Assembly (NCBI GenBank): GCA_028554755.1
Contig: JAPTOF010000005.1
Span: 13,490,001 to 13,554,000 of the forward strand
DNA: 64,000 nucleotides
Source: Cordia subcordata
Taxonomy: Eukaryota > Streptophyta > Magnoliopsida > Boraginales > Cordiaceae
Direction of reading: 5' to 3'
Shown here: positions 34,500 through 48,644 of the stretch, piece by piece
Position numbering within the stretch: position 1 is the first letter of the stretch
How the letters are laid out: the number at the start of each line of letters is the position of its first letter
Notes under the pieces: model-generated
The model's database searches: none
Told to the model about the DNA's origin: nothing
The model's input: only the letters and a program-made list of their open reading frames with translations
Made by a program: the position numbers and the translations under genes

Positions 34500-35820
34500 A
34501 AAAGGATTTATAGTGGCTTTTTTTTTTTTTTTATTCTCATTGTCAACTAAAACTCAAAATCTGTAAGTCTAATAAGTGAAAAATGTTACCATCTTTTTGT
34601 CAAATTAATTAATGCTGGGAGGTTCTGATGAAGATATATGGTTAACGTGAGTTAGAGGGGTCATCTTGGGGTGTACACACTAGAGATGATATAGCTAGGA
34701 GGCTGACTAGAAGACTCGTCACTACGTAGACAACTCACGTGAATCGATCTAATTAATTAATGGCATGAATTGGATTCTGTGGAGGATGTGAATTGAATTA
34801 ATTAATTGGCTCGAGCGTGCATGAGAGGAAAGTGGTGTTTCTGATAGAGATGACACTGAAAAATTAGGAACGTGGTCTATGAAAGAGTGTATTTGGCCAC
34901 ATAAGCCTTGTGACGTTTTCTCTTTAATTTATCTGAGTACATCACAACACGAAGTTTATAAAATATGGAATTCTGAGCTATACCTGTTTCTAGGGAAAAA
35001 AAAAAAAAGGAAAAAAATTTCATATTACTTGCCAAAGTTGCTAAATTAATTAAAAAGAAATTAAAGCATAAAAATATTAGATGCCCACATAAAAGCATTG
35101 ATCAGAATGCAAACCCTTGAATATTGAGATATTTTCGATCTTTTCACATCGAAGATGTTTTACACAAGAGCTAAAATGAGATCTGGAGACATTAAAATCT
35201 ACTAACGATATTAAACGAGCAAACAATCATTCAAGCAAAGCAAGAGAGTATGCATCCAAACAAGGTAAGTCAAGAAGAAGAAAAGAAATTGCGCGCAAGG
35301 ACTAAATTTTTTTCCTTTTTTTGGAAAACTCCCCCATCCTCAATCTAACCTCTGCTTCCTGTGAGATTGAAAGCCAAGGGATCATTCCTAAGAAAATAGT
35401 ATCAACCACTTGAGCTATTTTCTAAAACCCCATGCAAGGGCTAAATTGCCATCCAATTAGAGCAATTTATCAACCCCTTATAAGTGGTGGATGAGACCGA
35501 GTGAGAAATTTTTCAACTAATTTTAACATGCTATGATGATCAATAGATGACAAAACCATCAGGATATAGTAGGAAACACGAATTTTGTTGGCAATATAAG
35601 AGATAATTGATCAAGCAGAGAGTACTGGAATTTTATGGTGACTGCTCTCACGAGGAATTTCCCCCCTTCTCTATTCTTTAGCTTTGGACATATTTTTTTA
35701 TGTCTCTTGTTGAAGGTTTATTTCTCTACCCGTCTATAGTATTTCCCCGTGCTCGGGCCAAACTCTGGCCGGTAGCTCTCTCCTTCCGAACCGGAAACTT
35801 TTCTTTTTCATTTAGCATTG
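34500..35820. other. Intergenic stretch, no gene seen
   Basis: AT-rich with several TTAATTAAT runs. A segment near 35318-35440 (GCTCAAGTGGTTGATACTAT on the minus strand) has a weak resemblance to a SINE A box but no convincing B box. Confidence 0.4.
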
Positions 35821-36710
35821 TTTTTTAATTAGGTCAACAAATAGCACATTTTTTAATTGTTTTACAAAATAGTATCAACTCATTTCCAGAACTCGTCGAT
35901 GAATTCTAAGAATTCGTCCAATTCCCAATGGTCATTTCCGGCAAAAAATTAATGAGCAGTTAATGGCGAAAATCCAAATTTCGTTTGTGAATCTAAGAAT
36001 TCATGACGAATTCCAAGATTTCGCAGTCGAAATCTGGGAGTTGGTCCCGTTGACCTTTTATATAAAACCAAAAACCCCCTCCCTCATTCCTCCCCATTCT
36101 TATACCTCTTCAAATCTCTCCCTCACCTATTTTGCTCTCTATCCAAGCCTCTAAACCTGTAAAAAACAACTCCACGCTTAGGATTTTGCTATAATCTTGT
36201 AAGTTTTTGAACTTTTGTTTATTTATTTGTATTATATTTCAAACGTTTTAAGTCATATATGTTATTTTATATGAGTTGCTTATTATGTTTTTGTGATGCA
36301 TGTGTTATTTTTTTATATATGTTTTGGTTATGCACATGTTGATCTTTATATATGTTTTGGTTATGTTTATTTTTAGATTATATATTTGTTGTTAAATTTG
36401 AATAAATTTTTATATGTTAGTTTTTGAAATATTGTGCTATTATTATGATTTATATATTAACAATATCAGGAAGTGAAAATTAGAATGCCCAAAACCTGCT
36501 TCAGAATTCGCCAACAAATTACCAAAATTCGTTCCACAAGATTCCCCTGCCGCGAAGTGACAGTCATTTCACGATTACCGGTCACTTCTTCGCAGGGAAT
36601 CTTTGACGAAATCCTAACAAAATCCTGGATTTTGGGATGAATTCTGGGAATGAGTTAATACTACTTTTAAAAAACAACTGAAAAATGTGTTATTATCTAA
36701 CCTAATTAAA
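35821..36710. mobile_element. Inverted-repeat DNA element with hairpin and promoter-like core
   Basis: About 75-bp terminal inverted repeats: left about 35826-35903 (TTAATTAGGTCAACAAATAG, ..CACATTTTTTAATTGTTTT..), right about 36627-36706 in reverse complement. Inside is a near-perfect hairpin at 36538-36603 (AGATTCCCCTGCCGCGAAGT against AGATTCCCTGCGAAGAAGTG read back). A TATATAAA box at 36059-36066 is followed by a CT-rich leader and a CTTGTAAGTT donor-like site near 36197. No transposase; a non-autonomous derivative is likely. Target duplication not resolved because both flanks are T/A homopolymers. Confidence 0.6.
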
Positions 36711-37235
36711 AAAAAACCTAAATTTAAAAATAAAAATTCTCTTCCGAACCCCCTCCTTTATTCTCTGTGTCCGCTTTCTGTCCTAGAAGATATCATCCTT
36801 GTATTGTCTTGTTTCAGACGTGATTTTTTACTTGTATATTTTTTTTATCTTATTCCAATAGTCTTATGAGGTGGCGTCGCTGCTATTCTATGCATAGTCT
36901 ACATTAAATGCTAACAAGAATGATAAATTCGTCTAGAGAAGTTACTTTTAGATTTTAAGGCAAGCTAAGCTTTTCTGTTTATGATTTTTTCTGAAATTCA
37001 GTTGATAAAAGATTATTAAATATTGCTTAGTGTTAATGTTTTTACTATAGGATTAATGCCATTTGTGCCATGGCAAAAGTGAAGTATGGAAAAATGCTTA
37101 AACGCCAACAAGTGTTAAGAGGGTGATGGTTACTTGACAAAGCATTTTGAGTTGAGAATGCAAAATTAAAAAAAAAAAAAAAAAAGAAGAAGAAGTATGC
37201 ATATCACCTGCAGGGCAACAGTTTAGGGAGTGTGA

Positions 37236-38085
37236 GTATCCCAAGTGATGCGGCATGGTAGTGGAGAAAGCTCTTTCGCGTTAGACCTTTGATGGAGCAA
37301 TGGAGATTTTCTATAAACAGAGTGACGGAAGGAGAATTAAATTTTGGCTTCACCCACGGCATCCTCACAGAAGTTTATCCGGAGATGGGTGCTGCTACAA
37401 ATCTGAGCCTCACGGTCGCTGATTTCATTAGGGATGGGCAATGGTGTTGGCCGGAGGGTGACTCTCTTCTTGAAGGTATCTTTTCCCATGCACTTTTTGC
37501 CCTCCCCCTCTCCTAATGGTGATGATTGCATTCTTTGGCTTGGGGCATCAGTCGGGTAAGTTTGATATTCGGAGCATGTGGGGTTGTCTACGTGACCACT
37601 CGCCGGAGATGGATTGGTATTCTGTTGTTTCGTTCAAAGGTCATATTCGGAAACAAGCGTTTTGGGTGCGTGGCTCTTTTGGAAAGAAAGAAATCCCACA
37701 AAGCAGCGGCTGATTGCTTGGGGACCATCCCTTGATCTGCTTTGTGTCTTTTGTCAGGGAAGAGTGGAGTGTCATGAACATCTCTTTTTTGAGTGTGGAC
37801 TGGGCAGAAGGCTTTGGATTATGCAATAGGCCACATTGGGTATTCAAATGGGACATGGTCTGCATTTTGCTGAGAGAACAGTGCCAGGATCCATCTTTAA
37901 AGCCGACCATCATCATCAAACTCTGCTGGGAAGCTCTTGTGCACAACTTGTGACGCGAGAAAGGAATGCTACACTATTTAACACTCACCCTCCTAAGTCT
38001 GAAGAAGTCGTTTTTGTGAATACTTCTTTTGTAATCAAGAGTAGGTTGTGCAAAGGTAGGAAATCTCGACAGCTTATGTGAGGAG
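37236..38085 (+). pseudogene. LINE (L1-type) C-terminal remnant with zf-RVT domain
   Basis: Shifting frames give SDAAW-stop-WRKLFRVRPLMEQW, then FDIRSMWGCLRDHSPEMDW, KQAFW, then AWLFWKERNPTKQRLIAWG, CVFCQGRVECHEHLFFEC and GLGRRLW. This is the zinc-binding region found after reverse transcriptase in plant non-LTR elements (consensus 'FLW....R..T..RL..WG......C..C....E...HLFF.C'). At least three frameshifts. No upstream endonuclease or RT remains, typical of a 5'-truncated insertion. Confidence 0.8.
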
Positions 38086-38089
38086 GGCT

Positions 38090-39340
38090 TTTTGGTCCTC
38101 AATTGTGGTCCATCCGGTTCTTTTGATGAATTAATACATGATCTTACTTGCTTAAGGAAAGGAAAAAGTATCACATTATTGATACTAACAGTCGCATGTA
38201 AAATTATATTGAATCCGTGCATAACACAAGCACAAATAAAATAAAATAAAATAATTAAGGATAAAACCCTGTAAATTGAGAACGGGATACCATATACAAA
38301 TGAAAATCCTCAGTTTATCTCAAAAATCCATGTTTTATAAATCATCAACTTCTTTCGTTTCTAATTCGTTCAGAAAAACACAGAATTAAAAAAAAAAAAC
38401 CAAAAAAAAAAAAAAGAAACAAACAAACATTAATACTGAAGACTAACTTCACCACACCATGAATACTCCAATGTTTTTCGAAAACATCACTTATATTGTT
38501 ACCTTGGATACATTAATCTATTACCTATCTTTTATTTATTCTCTATTATTTAATTATAATCATTGTTATTTCTAATCTGGAATTTAATAATTAACCACTT
38601 AATACTAAAAACAAGATCTATTTATAAATTTAAAAAATTCATGACTAAATTCATCATCTCATATTAAACACAAATGTATTCTAATGCAAAGTGTGAAATA
38701 TGAAAGTAAAAAATTTTATCTTAATTCATTATTTTTTTTTTTTGGAAACAGAATTTAATTCATTAAGTATCCACTTGCAAAGAGGGTGCGTATAGATTCA
38801 CTGCTAAAGCGAGACAAATTTTTTTAAACCCCTAAATCAATAAGATTTAAACTCACATCATCACTTGACAAGACAACTAAAATTTTAAAAAATTCATATT
38901 TGAATAATACTAATATTTTATAGTTATAAATTTGATTGATTTGTTATGCCACCATGCCATGTGAACATACTCCTGAGCTAAAAAAGCAATAATTCAAGCA
39001 CTTCAAATAGAACACAAATGCTCATGGAATGCAACATAAACAAGAACTTGACAAAATGTCGCTCTTTGTATTGCTGTACTCGATATCCAAGACATAAGCT
39101 AGAGCGATAGCCAACGAAACTAACATCGAATATCTAAGTCACGAGCTACACAGATAACCACTGAAATTAACATGACAATTGACCCGCCCCCACAGACATG
39201 GATGAAGAGCAAACTATGTTGCTTGAGAACTACAATGTCTATACCAGTTGATGATTAGATCTCACATCCATAACAAAAGATCATTATTGTACACCAACCT
39301 TATTCCAAATTTTCTGAATTTGTAACTTTGAGGAGAAAGA
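38090..39340. other. Intergenic stretch downstream of the TIGR01589 gene
   Basis: AT-rich, no coding signal. Probably includes the 3' UTR of the minus-strand gene near its right end. A repeat-like segment at 38732-38890 has a poly-T start. Confidence 0.45.
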
Positions 39341-39349
39341 TATCTTGCC

Positions 39350-42300
39350 TTAAGCTCTCTCTTCATCTGACTGAGAGCATGGTGGCCCGGGGACTGAATC
39401 AACAAAGAACTCCTCCACTGGAAAAATGACAACATAAGCGACAGCTGTTAGAAACTCAACAGAGATAGATGAAGTACTGAGACTGAATCATACGACATAA
39501 GAGTAATAGAAATGTCTATTGCCAAAGAATTATTAACATATCTCAGAGGGAAGAGAGAGAGAGAGAATCATTTCTGTTATTATAAGAGTTAGTTTGTACA
39601 GGTATACATAGTTACATTACAGAACCTTCCAGATTAGGAAACTTAACTAACTCTCAAGCACATGTAACTAACTTCCTTGACAGCTCAGCATTAGCTCACT
39701 AATCAGGCTATTCCTCGAGCACACGCCGACAAGATAGGCTTTCAAAGAGTTAAAAGAGTACTGAAGTCTACATGTTTGTTTCGGGTTCAGAAGAAAACAA
39801 TTATTTCCTCTTTCTGCTTGACTTAAACACGAGAATATACTCCATCCAACATAGATGTTATTAACCTAAAAGTCCCTTCTAATACTTTTCACAGTAGTAG
39901 AAATGCTAAATAGAGCAGGATCAACACTCCAGAAACCTTCCAAAGCAACATAACCAAAAAGAACAAGGTAAAAATTGAAAATTTACATTTCATATTGTTT
40001 TAGGAAAATCAATAAAACCAAGATCGCCTTATAAGATCCTGAGCTACTCCACCTAACACCAATTCTTTTTACATTGGAACCTCAAAATTCTTAACACATG
40101 TTTAGAATATAACATAGGTGAGGATTCCCCCAACCATATGAAGCCTGTACGTGTTGTTCCAGAAAGAAAAGGTTTCTCCATTTTTCTTTTTCTTTTTCTT
40201 TTTCTTTTTTTTTTTTTATCATTAGTAACTTTTAGTATTAAGCAGAGAAAAATGGAAATTAACAATGCATGACAGTTAGCCAGCACCAACTGTCCGGAAA
40301 CCAGTAACCAATCTAAATATAGAGGAAGCCTCAACAGGTATATTCAAAAAACAGTAAAGAGGCAACACATCTTCTCAACAAGCCTTTGCAATGCAATCAA
40401 AAGCAAGAAATAAAAAGTTATTTATAGTACAAGAGCAACGCAAAGTTGAAAAAGATTTAGGGGTCATTTTAAAATTGAAAATTTTAACAGTGAGTAAGTA
40501 TTTCGGGCTCACAATCGAACCACCCACCACAGAAATTAAATTTAGTAATTTCTATAAAGTGAAGAACCAGACATATCAAAATAGTCTATCAAACAAAGAA
40601 CCAAACAAAGAACTGAATCCACTTGGAGAATATTTAGGTCTAAAATAGATTGCAGGCCCTGATGCCTCCAATACAAGGTGCCTGATTGAGTAAGCTTAAG
40701 ATAAAAAAGTCTAAACTCCGGAAATGGAAATTCCCTTTGCTTTTCCCTGTAGCAGTGTTATTAAATTCAATGGAGAAGATATGGGGCAAGGGATAGCAAT
40801 CCTCCTTACCTATATCCTCTTGCTCAGGAGAATCAAGTAGAATATCTGAATCAGAAGGCAGTAATGGAGAACCAGGATAGTTTCCCAGATCGCCCAGATC
40901 TGCAAATGTCACAAGCCATAATAGAATTGAACTAAACGAAACAAGGATGTGGGAAAAGGAGATGCAATCAACATAATGCATTGCAATGGCATCAGAAATA
41001 ATGAACATGCACTACCACATTGTACCAGATCAAAGTTACAATGCTCTTTAAAGGTAAAATTTAACTGTAAAGGAGCACAACTACTTTCACAGTCAAATCC
41101 CTTGCACACCTGAAAAGAGAGAAATTTGACAGGACGTACGCTTAAAAAATAAAAAGATCTCTTTTGCATAAAAACATGAGCACATTTCCAGTTCTTTCAA
41201 ATAAGTTTTTGTTTAAGCTTATTACTCTAAGTTGATATCCCCTAGAGAGATGTCTGTTTACTTAAAAGGACAGCTCAAGAGACTCAACTATGACAAACAT
41301 ACAGATTTTGAGATAAGTAAAGTTCCTTCTCATGGCTAAGTTTCTATTACTCCCACAGAGTACTAAGAAACCCCAGTAAAAATTGAAGAACAATGAAATA
41401 TCGTGTCAGGAACCAGCCAGTAGTGGATAACTGTTTCAACAGTTGAAGCGAAATACCTCCCAAGTTTGACAAGTCTGCTGTTAAGTCTGAGAGGCTGAAG
41501 TTCCATGGGATCTGACCCAAGGATCTGGAATTTCCAGCTCCATTATCTGGTGGAAGCTGAAGTCCTACTGAACTTGCCACATCAGATGTAAACGCTGCAT
41601 CAAGCGCTGATGCATCTACTCCCATTCCTGATATCTCAGATGCAGTGAAAGGGAAATGGCCACTCGATGAGACCGAGGTTGGGCTTACAGGCATTTCCGA
41701 CATGGATGGCATCGTACTGCTAGGTGGCATAGTAGATGTGACATCTGCTCTGCTGTCTATTACCATACTACATACGAAGCAAGCACAAAATGCCATCAGC
41801 AGTAAACGAAAGGAACCAAAGGAGAAGGAAGAACATGAGCAATACTACTTCTACAACATTTCTTCTGGTAATAGTTAAGCAAGCTTCTACATCAGAAACC
41901 GTTCTCATTATCAGTTACACTACGAATGTTCTGTAACTCTTTTACAAAGACTAAAGAAATCCTGTCATTTCTAAATGAGAGATTATAACCAAATAACAGG
42001 CGGAAGCTCAACGAGAGAGACTTAAACAATATAAACAACATTTTTTATTACACATTTATAACTTAAACTAGGTCCATTATTGATTTAAGGTGAAGAAGAT
42101 TGCCACCTTGCCACAAAGGGGAAGTATGAAATCTTCATATAAACATATCTCCTAAATTGGAGGAATTGAGGAGGAATGTGCTCTAAAGTAATTGACTGTT
42201 ATCTTATGCTTCAAACTTCAAATGCTGAATGCAGAATCTTATAAAACCAAGGCTCAGAAAAAAGATCCTCACTTGTTCCCAGAATTCATCCGCATAGGGT

Positions 42301-43697
42301 GGACGTTCCCTGGAGGAGGCACTCCATTTACTGCATGAGAGCCAGACATGCTACAGGCCATTGGATCAAGATGAGGTTGACCTGTAACTGGCATCGGAGG
42401 TTGCTGTAGTACAGGGTATCCCATGGGTAAGTTGTTGACTGCACTACCTACAAAAGGCACTTAATAAGAATTATGGCAATTAGAAATAGATATTAGAAAG
42501 TATTTACATTATTTGAGAACCTAATATGTCCATTTTCTGCTTCTCTTGCCAGGGGCAAGGGCGGATAGGGTGTTTGGATGGAGCACATCATTATGGCATC
42601 ATTACTGGCAAATTGCTTGACTCTTATCACTAATCTTGTCCTTTTGTCTTCAGTAGCAATAAATTCTAACAATAGTAAAGTCAGAAACGGAAAGACACTA
42701 AGGATCTAAACTACAATATCATATACTGTCATCCCTAGAAAAGGAATCGGGGTTTCCTTTTCTGGAGACCCTCCTTGGGTGATTTACACAGAGATTGAGA
42801 ATATAGTAACCAAAACTCCAACAGGCAGATAATTTGTCCATGTGAAATTGATTCAAACTTATAAAATTATAAATCAATTGACAATAGACAATATTAGGCT
42901 GTCCTTTTCTCCAACCATATAAATAGATGAAGCCAGCAAAGAACATAAGGGGAAAATCCAAAAAGAGAACTAGCCACGTCTAAAGCCACAATAAAATAGA
43001 TGTTCCCTTGCCCCCCATCTCCCCATCCCCAAGTCCCTATCTTTGGAAATGAAGGAAGTCAGCATCCAGAAGGTGCTTTGAGTTTACTACCACTACAAAG
43101 TGACACTGAACAGGGCCATGCAATGCAAGATTTCACTGATTCAGAAACAGAACAACTAAACGAAGGAGCTCTGTACAATTGGCCATTTCATCTGGAAATT
43201 TAAATCGCTGGAGTGGGGTTTATATGTTTCTTTTGTCTTCCACAAGCTCCTTCACATGTAGACCTGATCTTCGTATGAATGGCAGAAAGATTCACATGAG
43301 GCGTTCTTTAAGCCTTCTCTATACCACATCATTTGACTATCTCGAATTGACCATCTCACTAAAAGCATAAGCTAAGAAAACACACACCCTCTAGAAGCCA
43401 AGATATTGGTATCAGACACTGTAGCAGAAACCACACTCTCGGCCACGAGTCCGTCCACCACACCTTCAACTGTTGGATACTTGTGCAGCATTTCTCATAT
43501 GCTCCAGCAACAGCTAAGAGGCAAAGTTACACTAAAGAAATTTTGTAGATATCCTTTTAAGTCAAGTCATTGGAAAACTTTCTATATGGAGGAGCTTATC
43601 CTGTCAACCTCCATTTTCTAGTAACCACAAGTCACTTTACTTGGCTCTTCAACTTCAAATTTCTCAAAATAAAAGAAAAGGTAATTTGCTTATGTTC

Positions 43698-43738
<41 letters not shown>

Positions 43739-46700
43739 TTAAGAATCAAAGCTCACTTTTCAAACATGTGCTTGACTTCTAATTTGTTATCAATTTGAGT
43801 CTCTGAATTCTAAGTAGGTATAATTATCTGACCAAATGATTAAAGGATCTTTTGCATGATTCATGTTTACACATACCTATATAAAAATATATACCTGTGC
43901 ATCAATATCTACTGTGTCCTCATCAAGTCATATCTTTATCTTTCAGGAAACGGCAGTATCAACCTATTCCACTTGTACACCCATGTTCCATTCACAATAT
44001 GATTCTTAATTTGTTAGAGAGAGATTTTTCAATTTGTTCTATAATGTCTTAAGTGCCTAGTGCAGTAAATCACACAAACAAGCGAGCAAAAGAGACTTAA
44101 TCGCAATGTGATGTAGAAGTGACAATTTAGCTTTCTCTTCATGCGGCACTCAAGGGGTTGTGTCTAGGGGAAAAGGTGAATAGCTGTTCAGAAGAAAAAC
44201 AGCAGAAAACAGACCACCAGAGTAGAAAACTAGCAGAAAAATAACCTACCAAGTACCAACATAAAAACAGGAAAACAAGAAAATGAGGAACAAAGACATG
44301 GCATATAAGAATGATGAACTCTAGCTAATAATTGATTTGAGAGATAATAGTGAAGATAACTCAAAACTCAATTGAGAACAATGATCAATATCAACAATGA
44401 ACTTATCACAATGCAGCCCAAAATATATAGCAACTATTTAAGGTGCATGAAACTATCACAGTTACCAAATCACAGTTTTCGAATAAACAGAGCACTCGGT
44501 TTTTCTTTCATCCAATAAAGTTCACGGGGGAAAAAAACAATAGCAATAACAATGCAAGAGTATGAAAATATTTTGCAAATCAAGATCACCTTGATCCAGT
44601 TCCCCCAATTCAAGCATAGTTTTCTTCTATCCTTTTCGGGACTATTTGTCCACTTTCTTTATACAGGAGTATTGACTATTCAGATAACAAAATGAATTAA
44701 ACATACATCATTGCAGCCCACTAGACACTCATTTACCAACCAAATTAATTAAAATTCAGAAGTATGATTTCACGCCATCATATGCCACAAATTCCCAAGG
44801 ATTCTATTTCAAACAGGTCAAACTAAAACATTCAATTTCAATGAGACGAGTATAACTAACTATCAAGACCAAATATAAAATAATTTCTTGACAGTAGTTG
44901 ATCTTTTGCAGCTCTTATTTTACCGAAATCAAAATACATTCCAAATACAAATTATTTGTTTTAAGAAACCAAGTAGGGGATTAACCCTCTGCTGCAGCTT
45001 CTATTTGGCTATTAAATCCAAACAAATTAATGAATAAACAAAAGATTACAATGAACATAAAAGCAGCGCATCTACGTCCCATTAATGACAGAGGAAGTCA
45101 ATAAAAAAGTGCATATAGTCTGATGTACCAAATAAGTGACCTCATAGCGGGATACTATTGCTTCAAGGTTCAGAAACTCGTAACCTCCATATCCCTTCTT
45201 AGTGTTCACCTCACAGCTTTTCATAACCTATTTATACCTGGTTTCCTTTCTTTGCCCCTCACAAGAGATCCAAAATTATGCCAACTTATTCAACCCTTCC
45301 CAGTGCCCAGTGTGCAGACTATCACACTTTGCGGCACGAAAACAGGAATTCAACTTGCTACCCAGTATGAAATCAATACTTGTTTAGGTCAATTTGTTAA
45401 GATACTCTAGAAAATCTCTTATTAGAGTGATAACTTTTTCAAAAAATGAAGGATCATTTAGCAAAATACAATTAGATAAGAGAGATTTGGTAGTATCACC
45501 TAAATTCTAGTTTGAATAATCACTAGATCCTTAACTTGATTGCGTTAGTTTCTAAAGAATAGTCCACATCACCAAATTTAACATTCCAAATGCTAATGTA
45601 GCACCATCTTGGACCAACAATTCCAATTTGTAGTTCCTTGGGATTCCAGTTTAGGGTAACCAGTCTCACAACCCATTTGGAGCTGAGTCTGGTTCTTCAT
45701 CTCCTATTATCCTCTGACCACTCCCCCAAAGCAATGTGTCAATAATATTATGATACCAGAGGAGGGGATCCCTTTATCTCCACTTAATCTTGAAGCTTTA
45801 CTCATGATGCTAAAGAAAAGAAACGACAATATCCTTAAATGAAAAATGATGTAATTACATGTTCAATCACCCACGAGTATAGAAGCGAAGCAGGCAATTA
45901 GATCTCAGAAAAGAGACATTGGATATGAGAAGGTTTCAGGATCTAGAAAAACACAAATAGTTCTAAAATTTCTTCACTTTGTCGTGAAATGACCAAATCC
46001 AACACCAGACTTTAACATAAACAAATGCCATATCTTCATAGATGGCATTATTATACATAAGTTTACCTGGCATGGGATGGATTCCATTCTGTATAGGAGC
46101 CAAAGGAACCTTTTGAGGCACGGGACACTTCATTAGATTATTCTGATATTCAAGCAAATGATTGAATAGGATAATTTGTTTCTTTAGTTTGAGCCTTATG
46201 TAATAGGCCCGAAAGAAATCAGCATTTTCTTCTTCCAACTTCTGCCACACTGCATAAAATAAAGCAAATAAGAAATCTGAGAAAGACTCAAAGCTTTGAA
46301 AGTGTATTTTCAGCAAATCCTAATCACTGGTTCAGTGATTAATTTTTTGTACCAAAAGAATATCCTTACAAATGTATATAAGTCAATTGAGTACCATATA
46401 CTGCACTGACTATAACAGGTTACTTCAATACTTAATAATACGCACCTAAAGTTGTAAATTCAGTATCTATCCTTGCACGGCTTAAAAGGGTTTTCACCAC
46501 CTCATCTCTATTCATATACAACTGCAGACACCGCTCTATCAGATTCTGAACCTGCAGGGAAAAATTACAAGTTCAATAAAGAAGTTTTGCTGCGATCCTA
46601 ATCAAAATTCAAAAAATTGAAATGAAAGAGAAAATGGTGTACATAAGATACGTACAAGTACAATATCCTCCCTCGAAACATTCCGGTTGTCATTGCTTGC

Positions 46701-46817
46701 AACAGAAACTGACCCCGCATCAGCTACAGGATTGTCTGTTGAGTTATTTTGTTGGTCATTTTGGGACTCATGTGAGACCTGTGTTGAGGACTGTATTTCT
46801 GACGCGTTCTCTGGATC
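39350..46817 (-). CDS. Plant-specific TIGR01589 (A_thal_3526) protein
   Basis: Seven coding exons on the minus strand with GT..AG borders and a continuous frame: 46817-46656, 46551-46446, 46249-46067, 42447-42273, 41767-41457, 40899-40810, 39417-39350; 1095 nt, i.e. 364 residues plus stop, without the first exon. Order: Ser/Asn-rich start (DPENASEIQSSTQVSHES); the TIGR01589/PF09713 domain across exons 1-3 (VQNLIERCLQLYMNRDEVVK, then VWQKLEEENADFFRAYYIRL, KKQIILFNHLLEYQ); a Pro/Met-rich part (PMGYPVLQQPPMPVTGQPHL); a Ser-rich conserved part (FTSDVASSVGLQLPPD, PWNFSLSDLTADL); an acidic end (SDSDILLDSPEQEDIVEEFF, VDSVPGPPCSQSDEE). The family is plant-only and of unknown biochemical function; some databases carry an unrelated enzyme name for it that nothing here supports. 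Two introns exceed 1.4 kb, one is 3.6 kb. The start codon lies in a separate upstream exon, not certain. Confidence 0.88.
42448..46066 (-). other. Large 3.6-kb intron of the TIGR01589 gene
   Basis: Lies between exons ending at 46067 and starting at 42447. Contains a TA microsatellite (43700-43736) and no recognised transposon or coding segment. It separates the exon ending HPMP from the one giving GSAVNNLPMG. Confidence 0.7.
43700..43736. repeat. (TA)n microsatellite in intron
   Basis: Uninterrupted TA run inside the 3.6-kb intron. Confidence 0.95.
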
Positions 46818-48644
46818 CTGCAAAAACTTCCTCATTTTAGTCATTGGAGAAACTTGTGATCAGCATGATTTATCAGTATAACTAGTATATCAAATCATAA
46901 AGAAATGCCTTTCCACCATGGATGCCTGTCAAATTTATAACCGAAAAGGATCTTGATCCAGACTACACATACTAAGCACTTGATATCTTAAAAGGATACA
47001 ACTACATTGACACGACAGGATTACATTGTAATAAGTAATCTGAATCTTAGGCTGCATAAAATCTACAGGATTGCTTACTGTAAATAGCATTAATGAGACA
47101 GTACATACAAGGAAAATAATAAGTTGCGATACTTGACAAAAAGAAAATGAATGTCATCATAAAGACCAAAATGAGCTCCAGAGAATGTGAGCACAAGAAG
47201 CAGTACAGTTTTCATTTTAGACAAAGGCAAGCTGACAAAATCTCTCCATCAAGCTCTTATCTCTCTGTGCCACCAGTTTAGTTGCCTGCTTCAGAGAGGT
47301 CTACCCTTTGCAACAGACTGCATCATAAATTGGAGCACATTTCACCAGGATATCAAGGTTGATTGTATATAACTGAACCATCAATCATGGGATGACATCA
47401 GATACAAAGCACTCTAAATTGCAAGGAGGCAGGATCAGTAGAACGATAACCCATTCTTTGTTCTCAAAAAGTAAACATAGAGATTCAGCTTGCCATGTAG
47501 AGTGGAAACATAAACTAGTAGCGCCAGAGTAAAGTAAAAACTCTTCCTTTAAAGTTGGAAAAATTAAGTTGGTTCTTATGCATCCATTTCTCAAGATAGG
47601 AGCAACCAAGCAATTTTGGATACAAGCTGGTCAGAATGTCACATATATCATGAAAGTGGCCAGCTAGGAATGCATTTTAACATATTAAAACAGCCAAAAG
47701 GACCATTTTAACACTTGACTTTTTGTTTAATAAACCAACTAGCAACATAAACTTGCAATTCAATTATTATTCTCAAAGACAACGATAACAGACAATCCTT
47801 TAACGGCAGATAACACACCAATCAAAAGCAATAGGATGGAGGTATTCCTTCAACGTGTACCAACCAATCAAATTTGATAAAACAATAGAGGATGGAAGAA
47901 CATTCCAGATGACAAACTAGTTTTTACCACTCAACAATATGCAATAACTGTCACTAAAGTCCATTTCTCAAACACGCAGTCGCTCATTACCACGTGGCTC
48001 ATTGTAACCGTAATGAAATACATGAAATCTAAAAGAGGTAACACGACCCACATGTGCGACAACGCTGCCTTGAAAAGTTACAGATTCTTAAAGTGCAAAA
48101 GGGAACTGCTTCTTAACCAGCAAACCAAACAAAAAGCATCAAATGCTTTGCAGTCAAAGAATTAACAAGAATCCAACAGAATTAAATGACCAGCAACTAT
48201 GTTTTCGTGCAAACACATTAAATAAATCATTTTAAAATGCAATTCCGGCGTCCATTATTCTTACTCCAAATAAATTCATTCTTCACATTCTGCTATACCA
48301 AATCTAAACAACTTCTTAGTATCCCAAAAATCTAAATTAAAATAAACAAAAAAATGCATATCTATGCATACATAAGTACACATACATTCACTCATCACTA
48401 ACACAAGCACACATATAATCCTTTCTTTTAGCACCAAAAATTCGAAAACCCTAGCTCTTCAGAGCTTTGAATTTCAATTGAAGAGAGCAAAATTCTCAGC
48501 AGCTCAAAAGCACAAACAAAGTAAAAAAGTAAGCCAAAAAAAAAAACACACACACAAAAAGATCAATTGCTTCCTAAAATGATTACTTATAATGAGAATT
48601 GCATAAACTCAAGCACAAAGATAATTAATAAATTCATTGCTCAC

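Noticed and set aside
35318..35440. SINE-like segment with GCTCAAGTGGTTGATACT on the minus strand
   Set aside because: A-box-like start only; no B box (GGTTCGAATCC-like) and no target duplication found.
37641..37946. Minus-strand 101-residue ORF
   Set aside because: Antisense of the LINE zf-RVT remnant.
43000..43640. Plus-strand ORFs in the large intron
   Set aside because: No domain and on the opposite strand to the host gene; composition typical of intron.
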